Assembly: GCA_020048635.1 (NCBI GenBank)
Contig: JAIFMF010000034.1
Span: 1 to 36,958 of the forward strand
Source: Desulfobacula sp.
GTDB lineage: Bacteria; Desulfobacterota; Desulfobacteria; Desulfobacterales; Desulfobacteraceae
Length of the DNA: 36,958 nt
Reading direction: 5' to 3'
The number at the start of each line of letters is the position of its first letter. The first letter of the stretch is position 1. This document shows positions 9,502 to 17,763 of this stretch, in pieces. A program made the translations under genes and the position numbers. Under the pieces are notes generated by a model. It saw nothing but the letters and a program-made list of their open reading frames with translations. It was not told where the DNA came from and searched no databases.

Positions 9502-9660
9502 CTTTTGGTGTTTTTACAATCTCATGGCGTGAGTACAGCCTATGCCGCCATTGAAGTCGGGATTGAATTTGTATTGCATGAGCTTTCCAATGACGGGCAT
9601 GTCTGTTATCCCATGGATGATTTGTGTGAGAAGGCCGGATCATCAATGAAATCGACTTAA
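9502..9660 (+). pseudogene. RecD2-like helicase N-terminal fragment (decayed)
   Basis: An open stretch bounded by stops reads LLVFLQSHGVSTAYA, then GIEFVLHELSNDGHVCYP. The first part resembles the helix-hairpin-helix 'FLxxHGVSxxxA' region of RecD2-type helicases. The second resembles the later 'GIxxVLxExxxxGHxxxP' segment of the same family. They are joined directly, so the intervening part appears deleted, and the frame stops after about 50 codons with no helicase motifs. No plausible ribosome-binding site or start precedes it. It is best read as a gene remnant unrelated to the intact recD at 127. The family assignment is from recalled motif patterns. Confidence 0.5.
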
Positions 9661-9913
9661 CCCGGATGAATTAAGCAAAAGCAAACTTGAAAAACAGTTT
9701 GATGCGCTTTTTACCCGAAAAACCGGATGGGCATCACTCGATCTGGCACTGAAAAGAATTTTTAAAAACAAAACTGAACTCCTCTTGGAAAAGACCTGCA
9801 GAAAATTAAAAATATCTTTCTGGGCGTATCTGACAGATCGGTTATATCGGAGAAATAAAATTCCTCCTTTATACGAAATAATCACACAAAAAATGGCTGT
9901 ATCTGTCACATAG
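9656..9913 (+). pseudogene. IS66-family transposase C-terminal remnant
   Basis: An open frame of 85 codons reads FDALFTRKTGWASLDLALKR, then KNKTELLLEKTCRKLKISFW and AYLTDRL...IPPLYEIITQK. This resembles the C-terminus of IS66-type transposases, where the leucine-rich segment is followed by the 'ERPxIPLHxNxxEN' catalytic block and then 'KTCRKLGISFWxYLxDRL'. The catalytic block is missing, with LLLE fused straight to KTCRK, so an internal deletion is inferred. No upstream transposase portion, no second IS ORF and no terminal inverted repeats were seen. It abuts the RecD2-like fragment, which suggests a decayed insertion hotspot between the qrc operon and the mrp gene. Confidence 0.6.
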
Positions 9914-9981
9914 GAATATTCAATTCTTACTCCTGACTTTTTGGGATCTTACGATGACAATCCTTTTTAAATAGGATATTT

Positions 9982-10815
9982 TTAAGTAATGTTTTCCATT
10001 TCCCCTGTTATTTTTTGAAACGCTTCCGTAATGGCAGAGCTCTTGAATTTGTTCTGAAAGGAAATACCGTTATCCCCGCATTTTACCATATCCGGATCAA
10101 AAGGGAGTTTCCCCAAAAATTGAATGCCATAGGCCAGGGCTGTTTTTTCACCGCCACCGGTTCCGAAAATATCAACGGTCCGGTTACAATGGGGACAGGT
10201 AAAACCGCTCATGTTTTCGATAATTCCAAATATACTCATATTGACGTTTCTGCAAAAACTGATGGATTTACGGATATCTGCCAGGGATACCTCCTGGGGA
10301 GTGGTGACAATAACGGCCTTGGCATCCGGAATCAACTGGGCAATAGTTAAGGGTTCATCCCCAGTACCGGGTGGTGAATCAATGATCAGATAATCCAGGT
10401 CGCCCCAGTCGGCCTCCCCGATAAACTGACGGATAGCGGTATGTTTGACCGGGCCCCTCCAGATAATCGCCGTATCCTTGTCCGCCATAAGGGATTCCAT
10501 GGACAGGACTTTCAGGTTGGCTGAGTAGGGCATCGGCGTCATCTGACGATTGGCGTTGGCTTCCAGCATGCCTGTCAGTCCAAGCATCCTGGGAATATCC
10601 GGCCCGTGGATATCCACATCCAATAATCCAACCTGGTATCCTTTATTTGCAAGGGCAATGGCAAGATTTACGGATACGCTTGTTTTTCCAACACCGCCCT
10701 TACCGCTCATCACAATGAATTTTTGTTTGATCTTGTTTAAAGACTGCCGGGCAAGTTCATCAGGGTCAGGCCCCGGCATTTGGCTCGCAATTCCGTTTAT
10801 TGATTTTTGTTTCAT
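9982..10815 (-). CDS. mrp: Mrp/ApbC-type Fe-S cluster carrier P-loop ATPase
   Basis: A 277-residue protein of the Mrp/NBP35 family, cytosolic ATPases that hold and transfer [4Fe-4S] clusters to apoproteins. The deviant Walker A GKGGVGKT is at residues 38-45, followed by VDIHGPDIPRMLG, the switch motif DSPPGTGDEP, and a CPHC pair in ENMSGFTCPHC that binds the bridging cluster. The ATG is preceded by AAAGGGG. It is the last gene of a long leftward run and is separated from the upstream kinase gene by a dispersed repeat, so it may have its own promoter. A client role for the many Fe-S proteins nearby is plausible but inferred. Confidence 0.9.
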   Translation of the reverse strand: MKQKSINGIASQMPGPDPDELARQSLNKIKQKFIVMSGKGGVGKTSVSVNLAIALANKGYQVGLLDVDIHGPDIPRMLGLTGMLEANANRQMTPMPYSANLKVLSMESLMADKDTAIIWRGPVKHTAIRQFIGEADWGDLDYLIIDSPPGTGDEPLTIAQLIPDAKAVIVTTPQEVSLADIRKSISFCRNVNMSIFGIIENMSGFTCPHCNRTVDIFGTGGGEKTALAYGIQFLGKLPFDPDMVKCGDNGISFQNKFKSSAITEAFQKITGEMENIT

Positions 10816-10850
10816 ATTTTTTCCCCTTTATTGAAGGAGCTAAGGGTGGA

Positions 10851-11142
10851 TGGTAATAATATGCCGGGGCAATTCCCGGATGTTTTATGATCGAGCTCAT
10901 GGCTCATTTTGTCCATCAGATGCTCCTTGGTTTCTTGTTTGTATCCCCTCGTGGAAGTCTGTTCCAATGTCATTTTTAAGTAGGCCTGCTCGTTCACATA
11001 TTCTCAACACAACCCTACATTCTTGAACAAGGGGCAAGCCACATCGATCAGGGGTTAAGACATATTACGCAGGACTTGGCAATGAATATAAGATATCCAA
11101 AAACGTAAATTTTTCTCATGTTTTTCAAGAACAAAGCTTATA
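10851..11142. repeat. Dispersed intergenic repeat, copy A
   Basis: This stretch fills most of the 309-base gap between mrp and the receiver-kinase gene and has a diverged partner at 22191-22437 in the same orientation. The left end matches at about 33 of 38 bases, an inner block GGCCTGCTCGTTCACA (10983-10998) matches at 15 of 16, and the right ~44 bases differ by one substitution and one indel. The spacing between blocks differs by 10-35 bases. The right end reaches into the last codons (KLCS, stop) of the kinase gene. No intact gene is visible in it; a 61-codon leftward frame exists but is not conserved in copy B. Confidence 0.65.
11099..11125 (-). terminator. Hairpin right after the receiver-kinase stop codon
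   Basis: On the minus strand the kinase stop codon (11125-11127) is followed at once by AAAAACAT, an 11-base loop and ACGTTTTT. This is an 8-pair stem with one G-U pair that ends in a run of five T. It is AT-rich, so a weak intrinsic terminator at best. The same hairpin in repeat copy B (22395-22421) has a fully Watson-Crick stem. The C/T change between copies keeps pairing, which suggests selection on structure. Confidence 0.45.
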
Positions 11143-12681
11143 TTCGGATTTTGGGAAAATAACTGAAAAGCAGGCGCCCTTGCCTTCCGTGCTGTCTACC
11201 TGAATCGTGCCATGATGAGCCTCAACAATGTTTTTCACAATGGCGAGCCCCAGGCCGGTCCCATTAATATACCGAGTTTTTTCATTCTTCACACGATAGA
11301 ATCGATCAAAAATATGATCCAGATCCTTTGCCGGAATCCCCAGGCCGGTGTCTGAAACCTTTATAGCCAGGCAATCGCTTTTTTCATCTGTCCATACCAG
11401 AATTTCACCCCCATTCGGGCTGTACCGAATCGCATTGGATATGAGGTTGGATACCACTTCTTCAATGTTCATCCGATTTCCCATCATGTAAACCTCTTTT
11501 GCAGAGTCCTTTATCGACAGATGGATGGATTCGGCTTCTGCTTTTTCGCGATAACCCTCCACCTGACCTTTAATCAGCTCAATCAGATTTAATTCCTCCC
11601 TGTCCTGATTAATCAATCCTGATTCAATTTTGGAAAGATCGAGAAGCTCTGATGAAAGCTGGGTTACTGAGTTGATGCGATCCGAAACCCGCTTCAAAAT
11701 TTCTTTCTGCTTTTCTGTCAATGCTCCGGCAAGTCCGTCCAGAATAACATTCAACTGCATGAGGACGGAATTCAGCGGGCTTTTGATTTCATGGGCAACC
11801 ATTGAAACAAAATCCGATTTCATTTGATTGATTTTTTTTAAGTCCGTAATATCATGGAAAACAGTAATAGACCCTAGGTTTCGGTTCAAGCGGTCCTGAA
11901 ACGGAATACACCGGATGCCGATGATTATCTCGTCTTTTCCTTTGGGTATGATGATTTCCTCAGTGATTTCTGAAAATGTGTTCTCAGGCTGATGAACAGC
12001 CCTGTCTATCACTTCCAGCAGCTTGGGATCTGTTATGAATTCCGTTATGTTGTGGCCGATGATCGCTGTTTTTCTGCAACCGATCATTTTTAAAAAGGCC
12101 GGGTTTGCAAGAGCAATCCGTTTCTGGTTATCTGTTGTCAAAACCCCTTCGGTCAAGGTATTGATCATGACCCTCATCCGGGATTTTTCCGTCGCAATAT
12201 CCTGAAGAGTCCGGATAAATTCTATGGCCTTGCAGATGATGACCCTTAATTCTTGGGGTGAGAACGGTTTTGGTAAAAAATCAAAGGCCCCTTTTTTCAT
12301 TGTCTCAACAGAATGTTCAAGGGTTGCATAACCGGTAATAACGATGACAACCGTATCCGGATGATGCGCTTTGACATCTGTAAGGACATCAAAACCGGAC
12401 ATTCCCGGCATCATCAGATCTAAAAGGAGAATATCAAAATGTTTTTCTTCAAGCATCTTTAAGCCTTTGATGCCGTTTTCAGCGATTTCAACATCACATC
12501 CTTCTTCGGTCAGTAATCTTTTACATGCTTCCTGGATCCGAATTTCATCGTCTACGACCAATACCCTTGGCTTAAAAAATAGATTCTGAACACACTCTTT
12601 TATGGAATTTCCTGATAAATTTTTCATTTGTTCTATATTTTTACCGATTAATTTTTTAATTGGCCGGTTATGGGATTGCAC
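11125..12681 (-). CDS. Receiver-PAS-histidine kinase (hybrid sensor)
   Basis: A 518-residue signalling protein with the domain order receiver (about 39-155, acidic pocket VVDDE, phospho-Asp88 in LLLDLMMPG, Lys138 in LPKPF), PAS (about 168-285), HisKA with His297 in MVAHEIKSPLN, and HATPase (about 390-512, with GTGLGLAIVKNIVE). There are no membrane helices, so it is cytosolic. The listed start is a GTG inside the end of the upstream kinase gene (34-base overlap). An in-frame ATG at residue 20 is an alternative, and neither has a good ribosome-binding site. Placed after a PAS kinase, it probably acts in the same phosphorelay: the N-terminal receiver could take phosphate from the neighbour. Confidence 0.88.
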   Translation of the reverse strand: MQSHNRPIKKLIGKNIEQMKNLSGNSIKECVQNLFFKPRVLVVDDEIRIQEACKRLLTEEGCDVEIAENGIKGLKMLEEKHFDILLLDLMMPGMSGFDVLTDVKAHHPDTVVIVITGYATLEHSVETMKKGAFDFLPKPFSPQELRVIICKAIEFIRTLQDIATEKSRMRVMINTLTEGVLTTDNQKRIALANPAFLKMIGCRKTAIIGHNITEFITDPKLLEVIDRAVHQPENTFSEITEEIIIPKGKDEIIIGIRCIPFQDRLNRNLGSITVFHDITDLKKINQMKSDFVSMVAHEIKSPLNSVLMQLNVILDGLAGALTEKQKEILKRVSDRINSVTQLSSELLDLSKIESGLINQDREELNLIELIKGQVEGYREKAEAESIHLSIKDSAKEVYMMGNRMNIEEVVSNLISNAIRYSPNGGEILVWTDEKSDCLAIKVSDTGLGIPAKDLDHIFDRFYRVKNEKTRYINGTGLGLAIVKNIVEAHHGTIQVDSTEGKGACFSVIFPKSEYKLCS

Positions 12682-14180
12682 AGGGCTGGCCCATCTTCCG
12701 ATGCCACATACATGGGGAATTCAATGATAAACGTCGTTCCTTTTGAACTTGTTCGTTTAATGGAAATTTTTGCCCCATGCTCTTCCAATATGCCGTAAAC
12801 AATACTCAACCCGAGTCCGGTACTTTTTCCCACTGCCTTTGTTGTAAAAAATGGATCAAAAATTTTGGATAAATTTTCATGGGGGATCCCCGTGCCTGTA
12901 TCTTTGATTTCAAGAAAGATCTTTTTCAGGATTTTTTCTTTACGGGTCATGAGCGTGATGGTACCGATTCCATCCATGGCATCTGCTGCATTCATGATCA
13001 AATTGATCATGACCTGATTCAACTTGGTCGTATCTGCAAGAATCAGCATCATATCCTCGGACAGATCTTTTTCAATCTGTATATTTCTGAACTTTTTCTG
13101 GTCCCGGATCAAGGTCAGGCTCTGTTCGACAATCTCATTGAGATGGACAATGGTCTTGGCAGATCCTTCCTTCCGGCTGTAGGCGAGAAGGCTTTTGACG
13201 ATTTCCTTGCACCGGTTGGCATCTTCAAGAATACAGTTAAGGTCTTCGGTCATGGCCTTGTCCATATCCTTACGTTCCAGAAGAAGGCCTGCATAAAACA
13301 ATATCCCGGTCAAAGGGTTGTTGATTTCATGGGCAACGCCTGCTGCCAGTTGGCCGAGAGACGCCATTTTGTCTGAGTGGGCAAGCTGTTTCTGGGCCAT
13401 TTTCAACTCTTTTTCAACCTTGGTCTTATCTTTTAAATCGTTATAAATGGCCATGGTGGCAGATTCATTGCCTTTGTCATCGTAAATGATGGCAGCCGAC
13501 ATCTCAACTTCAATCTCTTCCCCGTGGGAATTCACAATGGTCGTCCGTGGAACGAGAAGTTTTCCCTGGCCTCCGACTTTTTCATTCCGAAGCATTTTCA
13601 TGATTTCCTTGGCTTTTCCCGGAGGATACAATTGCTCGGTATGGCGGATTTTTCCTTCTCCGCCGTTATAATCACCAAACAACTCTTTTGCCACAGAGTT
13701 CATTAAATTGATATTTCCCTGCCTATCGGCCGCAACAATGGCGCTTGCAGAAGAATGGATCACCTGGCTGATAAATTCCTGTGCGCCATGCAACTGGTTT
13801 TCAAGGGATTTGGTCTGGGTAATATCCCGCATACCGGCGATGATATAAGCGACTTCTCCGGTATCATCAAAAATTGGAGAAAATACTCTCTCCTCCCATC
13901 GATAATGACGTTTCAAGGTAAACCGGTGAGTCTTTTTGTCTTTCAGGACCTTGGAAATCGTGCATTGCTCTGTTTCACAGGGGGTATCCTTATAAAAAAA
14001 AGCATGAAAACACTTTTTCCCGTAGATTTCTTTATAAGACAGGTTAAAGGTTTCATAAAATTTCTTATTTGCTCCCACAAGGGTCCGGTCCAGAGAAATG
14101 ACCACACTGGGATAGAACAGGGAATCAAATACCCTTGTCTGCCAGTCCACTGCCTTCTCTGATTCTTCCGATTCTCTCAT
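12648..14180 (-). CDS. Double-PAS soluble sensor histidine kinase
   Basis: A 510-residue kinase with no transmembrane segments: PAS 1 (about 12-125), PAS 2 (about 133-255), HisKA with His284 in [15 protein letters not shown], and HATPase (about 385-497, with DTGTGIP and [17 protein letters not shown]). It is of the NtrB-like subgroup. PAS 1 carries three cysteines, Cys57, Cys68 and Cys73 ([19 protein letters not shown]), a pattern seen in PAS domains thought to bind metal, Fe-S or sense redox state; here that is inference. It lies 26 bases after the ACT-like gene and overlaps the receiver-kinase gene, so the two kinases are probably made together. Confidence 0.9.
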   Translation of the reverse strand: MRESEESEKAVDWQTRVFDSLFYPSVVISLDRTLVGANKKFYETFNLSYKEIYGKKCFHAFFYKDTPCETEQCTISKVLKDKKTHRFTLKRHYRWEERVFSPIFDDTGEVAYIIAGMRDITQTKSLENQLHGAQEFISQVIHSSASAIVAADRQGNINLMNSVAKELFGDYNGGEGKIRHTEQLYPPGKAKEIMKMLRNEKVGGQGKLLVPRTTIVNSHGEEIEVEMSAAIIYDDKGNESATMAIYNDLKDKTKVEKELKMAQKQLAHSDKMASLGQLAAGVAHEINNPLTGILFYAGLLLERKDMDKAMTEDLNCILEDANRCKEIVKSLLAYSRKEGSAKTIVHLNEIVEQSLTLIRDQKKFRNIQIEKDLSEDMMLILADTTKLNQVMINLIMNAADAMDGIGTITLMTRKEKILKKIFLEIKDTGTGIPHENLSKIFDPFFTTKAVGKSTGLGLSIVYGILEEHGAKISIKRTSSKGTTFIIEFPMYVASEDGPALCNPITGQLKN

Positions 14181-14206
14181 TTTTGATTCACAGCTTTCTA
14201 TATGGC

Positions 14207-15196
14207 TTATGGATTTTCAAACACTGTTGTCAATGCCTGCTTAGCCTTTGTTCCCCTGCCTTTCTGCAGAAGGATATGGATACTGGCACCGGTACAACAG
14301 GCCTGTAAAACAGGTATCTCATGGTTTTGAAGGCATTGCAGGGTCCGGCTCATAATTCCATGCCGATCCCCGAAATGAGGCCCGTGAAAACTCAAAAGTT
14401 CGGCAGGATAAACCTTTTGTCCAAGGTCTATCTGTGGTTTACCTGTCAATAAAAACAGATGGATCTGTTGATCAGGGGTCATATAAGCGGATACATTGGA
14501 AAAGCAATCATGGGTGTTAAGGGACCGGAGTCTTTGCCCGAATCCGGATAAATGGTCAAAAGAAAATTCATAAACATTCAGGTTCAATCCTGTTGTCAAA
14601 ACCATGCCATAGGTCTTGATTTTCTCTTCAACATAGGTTGCCCGGGTTTCAGGATATCTTTTCTTTACGAACAAGGCCTGCTCATCGTTCTCCTCCTGCT
14701 CAAAGGGAGCATGGGACCGGGGCAGATCAAATCCGTCAGACAGCATTTTCGTAAACCTGAGGCTATGATCCTCATCCTGAACAAACGTCAGCATTGAATT
14801 GGAAGACACCATATAGTGAAAAAAATGTTTCTGTTCACCCAGAAGCTGCAACATCAGCCCTAGAAACTCAAGTCTGTGATGATGGGGATAAACCGACACG
14901 GTACAGATATCCGGATTACACTGCCAATCGCCGGCCGTATGGACGTTCTGTCCGAAATTTTTTGAAGCGATCGTTCCTGAAACAAAGGTCCTGTTTCCCA
15001 TGGTATTCAATATCATACATACCATATTGATCTTCCTGGATTCCAATGCCTCATAAAGAAAAGCACGGTCCGGCATCTTTAGGAGGATATCGTCCTGCGT
15101 GACCTGGATAAACTTTTTATTCAGGCGGATTCCATTTATTTTGACTGAGTCTGTCATGTTTAAAATTTGATCACACTGCCTTTGTGACAAGATCAA
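14207..15196 (-). CDS. ACT-domain-like regulatory protein (aspartokinase-C-terminus-like, no kinase domain)
   Basis: A 329-residue soluble protein that I do not recognise as a named gene. Its segments look like repeated ACT modules. VSVYPHHHRLEFLGLMLQLL followed by FFHYMVSSNSMLTFV, and a C-terminal GIMSRTLQCLQNHEIPVLQA followed by SIHILLQKGRGTKAKQALTT, have the beta-alpha-beta-beta-alpha-beta pattern of aspartate kinase regulatory domains. The amino-acid kinase catalytic domain is absent. ACT domains commonly bind amino acids, so a ligand-sensing role beside the signalling genes and metF/metV is conceivable. It follows the single receiver by 78 bases and precedes the PAS kinase by 26. The assignment rests on pattern only. 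Confidence 0.5.
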   Translation of the reverse strand: MILSQRQCDQILNMTDSVKINGIRLNKKFIQVTQDDILLKMPDRAFLYEALESRKINMVCMILNTMGNRTFVSGTIASKNFGQNVHTAGDWQCNPDICTVSVYPHHHRLEFLGLMLQLLGEQKHFFHYMVSSNSMLTFVQDEDHSLRFTKMLSDGFDLPRSHAPFEQEENDEQALFVKKRYPETRATYVEEKIKTYGMVLTTGLNLNVYEFSFDHLSGFGQRLRSLNTHDCFSNVSAYMTPDQQIHLFLLTGKPQIDLGQKVYPAELLSFHGPHFGDRHGIMSRTLQCLQNHEIPVLQACCTGASIHILLQKGRGTKAKQALTTVFENP

Positions 15197-15274
15197 AATG
15201 GCGGGGATGCTGAAAATTTACCCCGCCATATGAATGTTATACTTCAGCTTGATGTTCCGGTTTAAATTCAAATA

Positions 15275-15661
15275 TCAGTTGCAATAGCTGTCGATAATCT
15301 CCATGAGTTTGTCGAGATCTATGGGTTTTGGGACATAATCATCTGCCAGGGTTGTTTTACCGTCATGATGGGTATAGCTGGTTGTTCTGACGGAATCCGC
15401 CACAGCAGTTAAAAGCACAACAATAATATCCTTTAAATGGTCAGCCTTTTTGATCTCGTCGCACACTTCCCATCCGTTTTTTCTTGGCATCATGACATCC
15501 AGGATAACCAGAAAAGGTTTTTCCTCTTTTATTTTTTCCATGGCTTCTTCACCGTCATAGGCCCTGGAAACCCTGTATTCCAAAGCTTCCAGCTTCATTG
15601 AAACCGCTTCCACCAGATCGGGATCATCATCTACGACTAAAATTAATTGTTTATTGCTCAT
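15275..15661 (-). CDS. Stand-alone response regulator receiver protein
   Basis: A 128-residue CheY-like receiver with no output domain: acidic pocket VVDDDP (residues 9-14), phospho-Asp55 in LVILDVMMPRKNG, conserved Thr in VVLLTAVAD, Lys in YVPKPID. The region before the Lys contains a short insertion (TSYTHHDGKTTLADD) compared with classic CheY. It begins 23 bases after the metF stop with a GGAGC ribosome-binding site, so it probably shares a transcript with redox cluster 1. It is a candidate phosphate shuttle between the two downstream kinases, or a protein-protein regulator of the MetF/Hdr complex. Confidence 0.9.
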   Translation of the reverse strand: MSNKQLILVVDDDPDLVEAVSMKLEALEYRVSRAYDGEEAMEKIKEEKPFLVILDVMMPRKNGWEVCDEIKKADHLKDIIVVLLTAVADSVRTTSYTHHDGKTTLADDYVPKPIDLDKLMEIIDSYCN

Positions 15662-15684
15662 TTTATTAGCTCCTTTTTTATTTT

Positions 15685-16626
15685 CTAAAGATTTTTTAAT
15701 TCATTTTCAGCAGGCCTTGGTAACAAACCTGCATTTTTAACGATTTGAGGAACCTTTTCTTCCCATTCAATGGCCATGATATGAAATCCATGAACCCCTC
15801 TGACCTCCTTTAATCTTTGTATAGATTCCACCGCTATTTTCAACCCCTCTTCAGGCTGTTCAGCTTTGCTGACCCCTTCAAGGCGTTTGATAATTTCATC
15901 GGGCACATCCATCCCCGGGACTTTGTTTTTCATATATCTTGCCATCCCGGCAGATTTCATGGGGGTGATCCCGGCCAGAATATGCACCTGCTTATCCAGC
16001 CCCCTGTCACACACCATTTCCATATATTTTTCAAATTTTTCCAGATTAAAAACACATTGGGTCTGGATAAAATCCGCGCCGGCCTTTACTTTTTTAGCAA
16101 GCCTTGCAACCCTGAGTTCAAAAGGGTCGGCAAAAGGGTTAGCCGCAGCACCCACAAACATTTTCGGTGGGCTGTCAATATCTGCCCCCCCCTGGAATTT
16201 TCCCTCATCCCGCATTTTTTTAACCATCTGCACCAATTGCACGGAATCCAAGTCAAATACCCCTTTTGCCATGGGATGATCGCCAAATTTCGGATGGTCC
16301 CCGGAAAGACAGAGCATGGTATTAATACCCAGCGAATATGCTCCGATAATATCACTCTGCATGGCCAGGCGGTTCCTGTCTCTTGTCACCATCTGCAGGA
16401 TGGGATCCATGCCCATCTGTTTGATGATCACACCGGCTGCCCAACTGGACATTCGCACCATGGCGGTCTGATTGTCTGTTACATTTACGGCATCCACATA
16501 ATCTTTTAAAAGAAGTGCCTTTTCTTTTACCTTCTCAGGACGTGCGCCACGTGGGGGGCCGCATTCAGAGGTTACGGCAAGATTTCCCGATGCCAGTACA
16601 GTTTCCAGTCTGCTCGTTGTCTTCAT
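15685..16626 (-). CDS. metF: MetF-type methylenetetrahydrofolate reductase (cluster 1)
   Basis: A 313-residue TIM-barrel flavoprotein of the methylenetetrahydrofolate reductase family, reducing methylene- to methyl-tetrahydrofolate in the methyl branch of the Wood-Ljungdahl pathway. Visible family segments are the N-terminal SECGPPRG, DAVNVTDNQTAMVRMS, TRDRNRLAMQSDI, NTMLCLSGDHP, and GADFIQTQCVFNLEKFEKYM. The start overlaps the metV stop by four bases (ATGA), implying coupled translation and a MetF-MetV pair as in acetogens. It is closely similar along its whole length to the metF beginning at 36032. It is last of the five cluster 1 redox genes. Confidence 0.92.
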   Translation of the reverse strand: MKTTSRLETVLASGNLAVTSECGPPRGARPEKVKEKALLLKDYVDAVNVTDNQTAMVRMSSWAAGVIIKQMGMDPILQMVTRDRNRLAMQSDIIGAYSLGINTMLCLSGDHPKFGDHPMAKGVFDLDSVQLVQMVKKMRDEGKFQGGADIDSPPKMFVGAAANPFADPFELRVARLAKKVKAGADFIQTQCVFNLEKFEKYMEMVCDRGLDKQVHILAGITPMKSAGMARYMKNKVPGMDVPDEIIKRLEGVSKAEQPEEGLKIAVESIQRLKEVRGVHGFHIMAIEWEEKVPQIVKNAGLLPRPAENELKNL

Positions 16627-17291
16627 AGTAGCAAATCCTTTCTAACTATTTTCCTGGGCCCGCCGCCGCCAGCAGACCGCCAGTCCTTAGCTTCCATAAT
16701 TTCTTCATAGCGCTTTTCCAACCCCAAAGCCTTTAATCTTTCCCAGATCAGGCACCAGGCACAGTCAACATCCGGCGCAATTTCACATTTGCCATGGGAG
16801 GTTCCGCCACAGGGGCCATTGAGCAGGTGTTTGGAACAGCGTGCCACCGGGCAGATGCCTCCGGTCAGACCCAGAAGACAATCGCCGCACCCTTGACATC
16901 TTTCGGCCCAAATTCCCTGGGCTTCGGATGCGCCCATAAACAGGGTATTAACGGCAGGGAACACCGGGGTCTCCCTGTATCGCCCGGCCAGGGTCTGCAC
17001 ACCGCAGCCGCAGGCCATGGAAAGAACCGCCTCAGTTCTGTGAATCTCCGATGCCAGTTCTTCTACATATTCAGGGTCACATTGTCGTTCCAGTGTAATT
17101 TCCTTTATTTCAATGGTTCGGCCTTGTTTTAAATAATGCAGGCGAAGGACTGAAGCCAGAAGACCGACCTCTTTTCTGCCGCCTGCAGCACACACGGTTA
17201 CACATTCATTACAACCCACCAGAAAAATTTTTTCATAGGGCGAAATAGAATCTATAATTTCTTTTAACGGCTTTTGTTCTGCTGTTATCAT
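16623..17291 (-). CDS. metV: MetV-like methylenetetrahydrofolate reductase C-terminal-domain protein (cluster 1)
   Basis: A 222-residue cysteine-rich protein of the family annotated as 'methylene-tetrahydrofolate reductase C-terminal', known as MetV when it partners MetF in acetogens. Cysteine groups are GCNECVTVCAAGG near residues 26-38, SMACGCGVQTL, and the C-terminal CQGCGDCLLGLTGGICPVARC then NGPCGG, followed by a CAWC pair, likely ligands for Fe-S clusters and/or zinc. A GGAG ribosome-binding site precedes the ATG. It sits between mvhD (25-base gap) and metF (four-base overlap). It is predicted to carry electrons from the Hdr/MvhD part to the MetF flavin. Confidence 0.88.
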   Translation of the reverse strand: MITAEQKPLKEIIDSISPYEKIFLVGCNECVTVCAAGGRKEVGLLASVLRLHYLKQGRTIEIKEITLERQCDPEYVEELASEIHRTEAVLSMACGCGVQTLAGRYRETPVFPAVNTLFMGASEAQGIWAERCQGCGDCLLGLTGGICPVARCSKHLLNGPCGGTSHGKCEIAPDVDCAWCLIWERLKALGLEKRYEEIMEAKDWRSAGGGGPRKIVRKDLLL

Positions 17292-17316
17292 GTTTGTATC
17301 TCCAAAGATTGCATTA

Positions 17317-17763
17317 TCAGCGTTGTGTCTGCCGATAACTGTCTGTATTCATCTGCTTTACGGGACTGGGTCCCAGTTGTTTTATTTTTTCAGTAAACTC
17401 ACATGCCGTCCGGGCAAATACTTCACCCATTCCGGCCGACATATTCATCATTGCCAGCCGCTGCGTGTCCCAGCCAAGATCCTGCAAAATTTTCTGGACA
17501 TGGGCCACCCTTTGAGCGGCACGGGTATTCCCGTTTTTAAAATGACAGTCCCCTTCAAGACAGCCAGCCACATAAACACCGTCAGCACCTTTTTCAAAAG
17601 CGCTCATGATGTGGAGGGCATCCACTTTCCCGGTGCAGGGGACCCGGATGATTTTTACATTTGTAGGATAGGACAACCTTTTGCTGCCGGCCATATCAGC
17701 AGCGGTATAAGCACAATAATGGCAACAAAATGCAATAATTTCCGGTTCAAAATTTTCCATCAA
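17317..17763 (-). CDS. mvhD: MvhD/FlpD-type iron-sulfur subunit, cysteine form (cluster 1)
   Basis: A 148-residue protein of the MvhD/FlpD family, which passes electrons to HdrA through a [2Fe-2S] cluster. The N-terminal motif is FCCHYCAY, with Cys13, Cys14 and Cys17. Further conserved cysteines are in RVPCTGKVD and VAGCLEGDCHF. Cys17 is the position occupied by an in-frame UGA in the paralogue at 34866, making this the cysteine homologue of that selenoprotein. Its start overlaps the hdrA stop by four bases, so the two are translated together and almost certainly interact. Confidence 0.92.
   Translation of the reverse strand: MMENFEPEIIAFCCHYCAYTAADMAGSKRLSYPTNVKIIRVPCTGKVDALHIMSAFEKGADGVYVAGCLEGDCHFKNGNTRAAQRVAHVQKILQDLGWDTQRLAMMNMSAGMGEVFARTACEFTEKIKQLGPSPVKQMNTDSYRQTQR

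Noticed and set aside
10812..10997. 61-codon minus-strand frame upstream of mrp
   Set aside because: It overlaps the mrp start, is inside the dispersed repeat, and the frame is not kept in repeat copy B.
15817..16509. 230-codon plus-strand open frame
   Set aside because: Entirely antisense to metF, with His/Phe-rich shadow composition.
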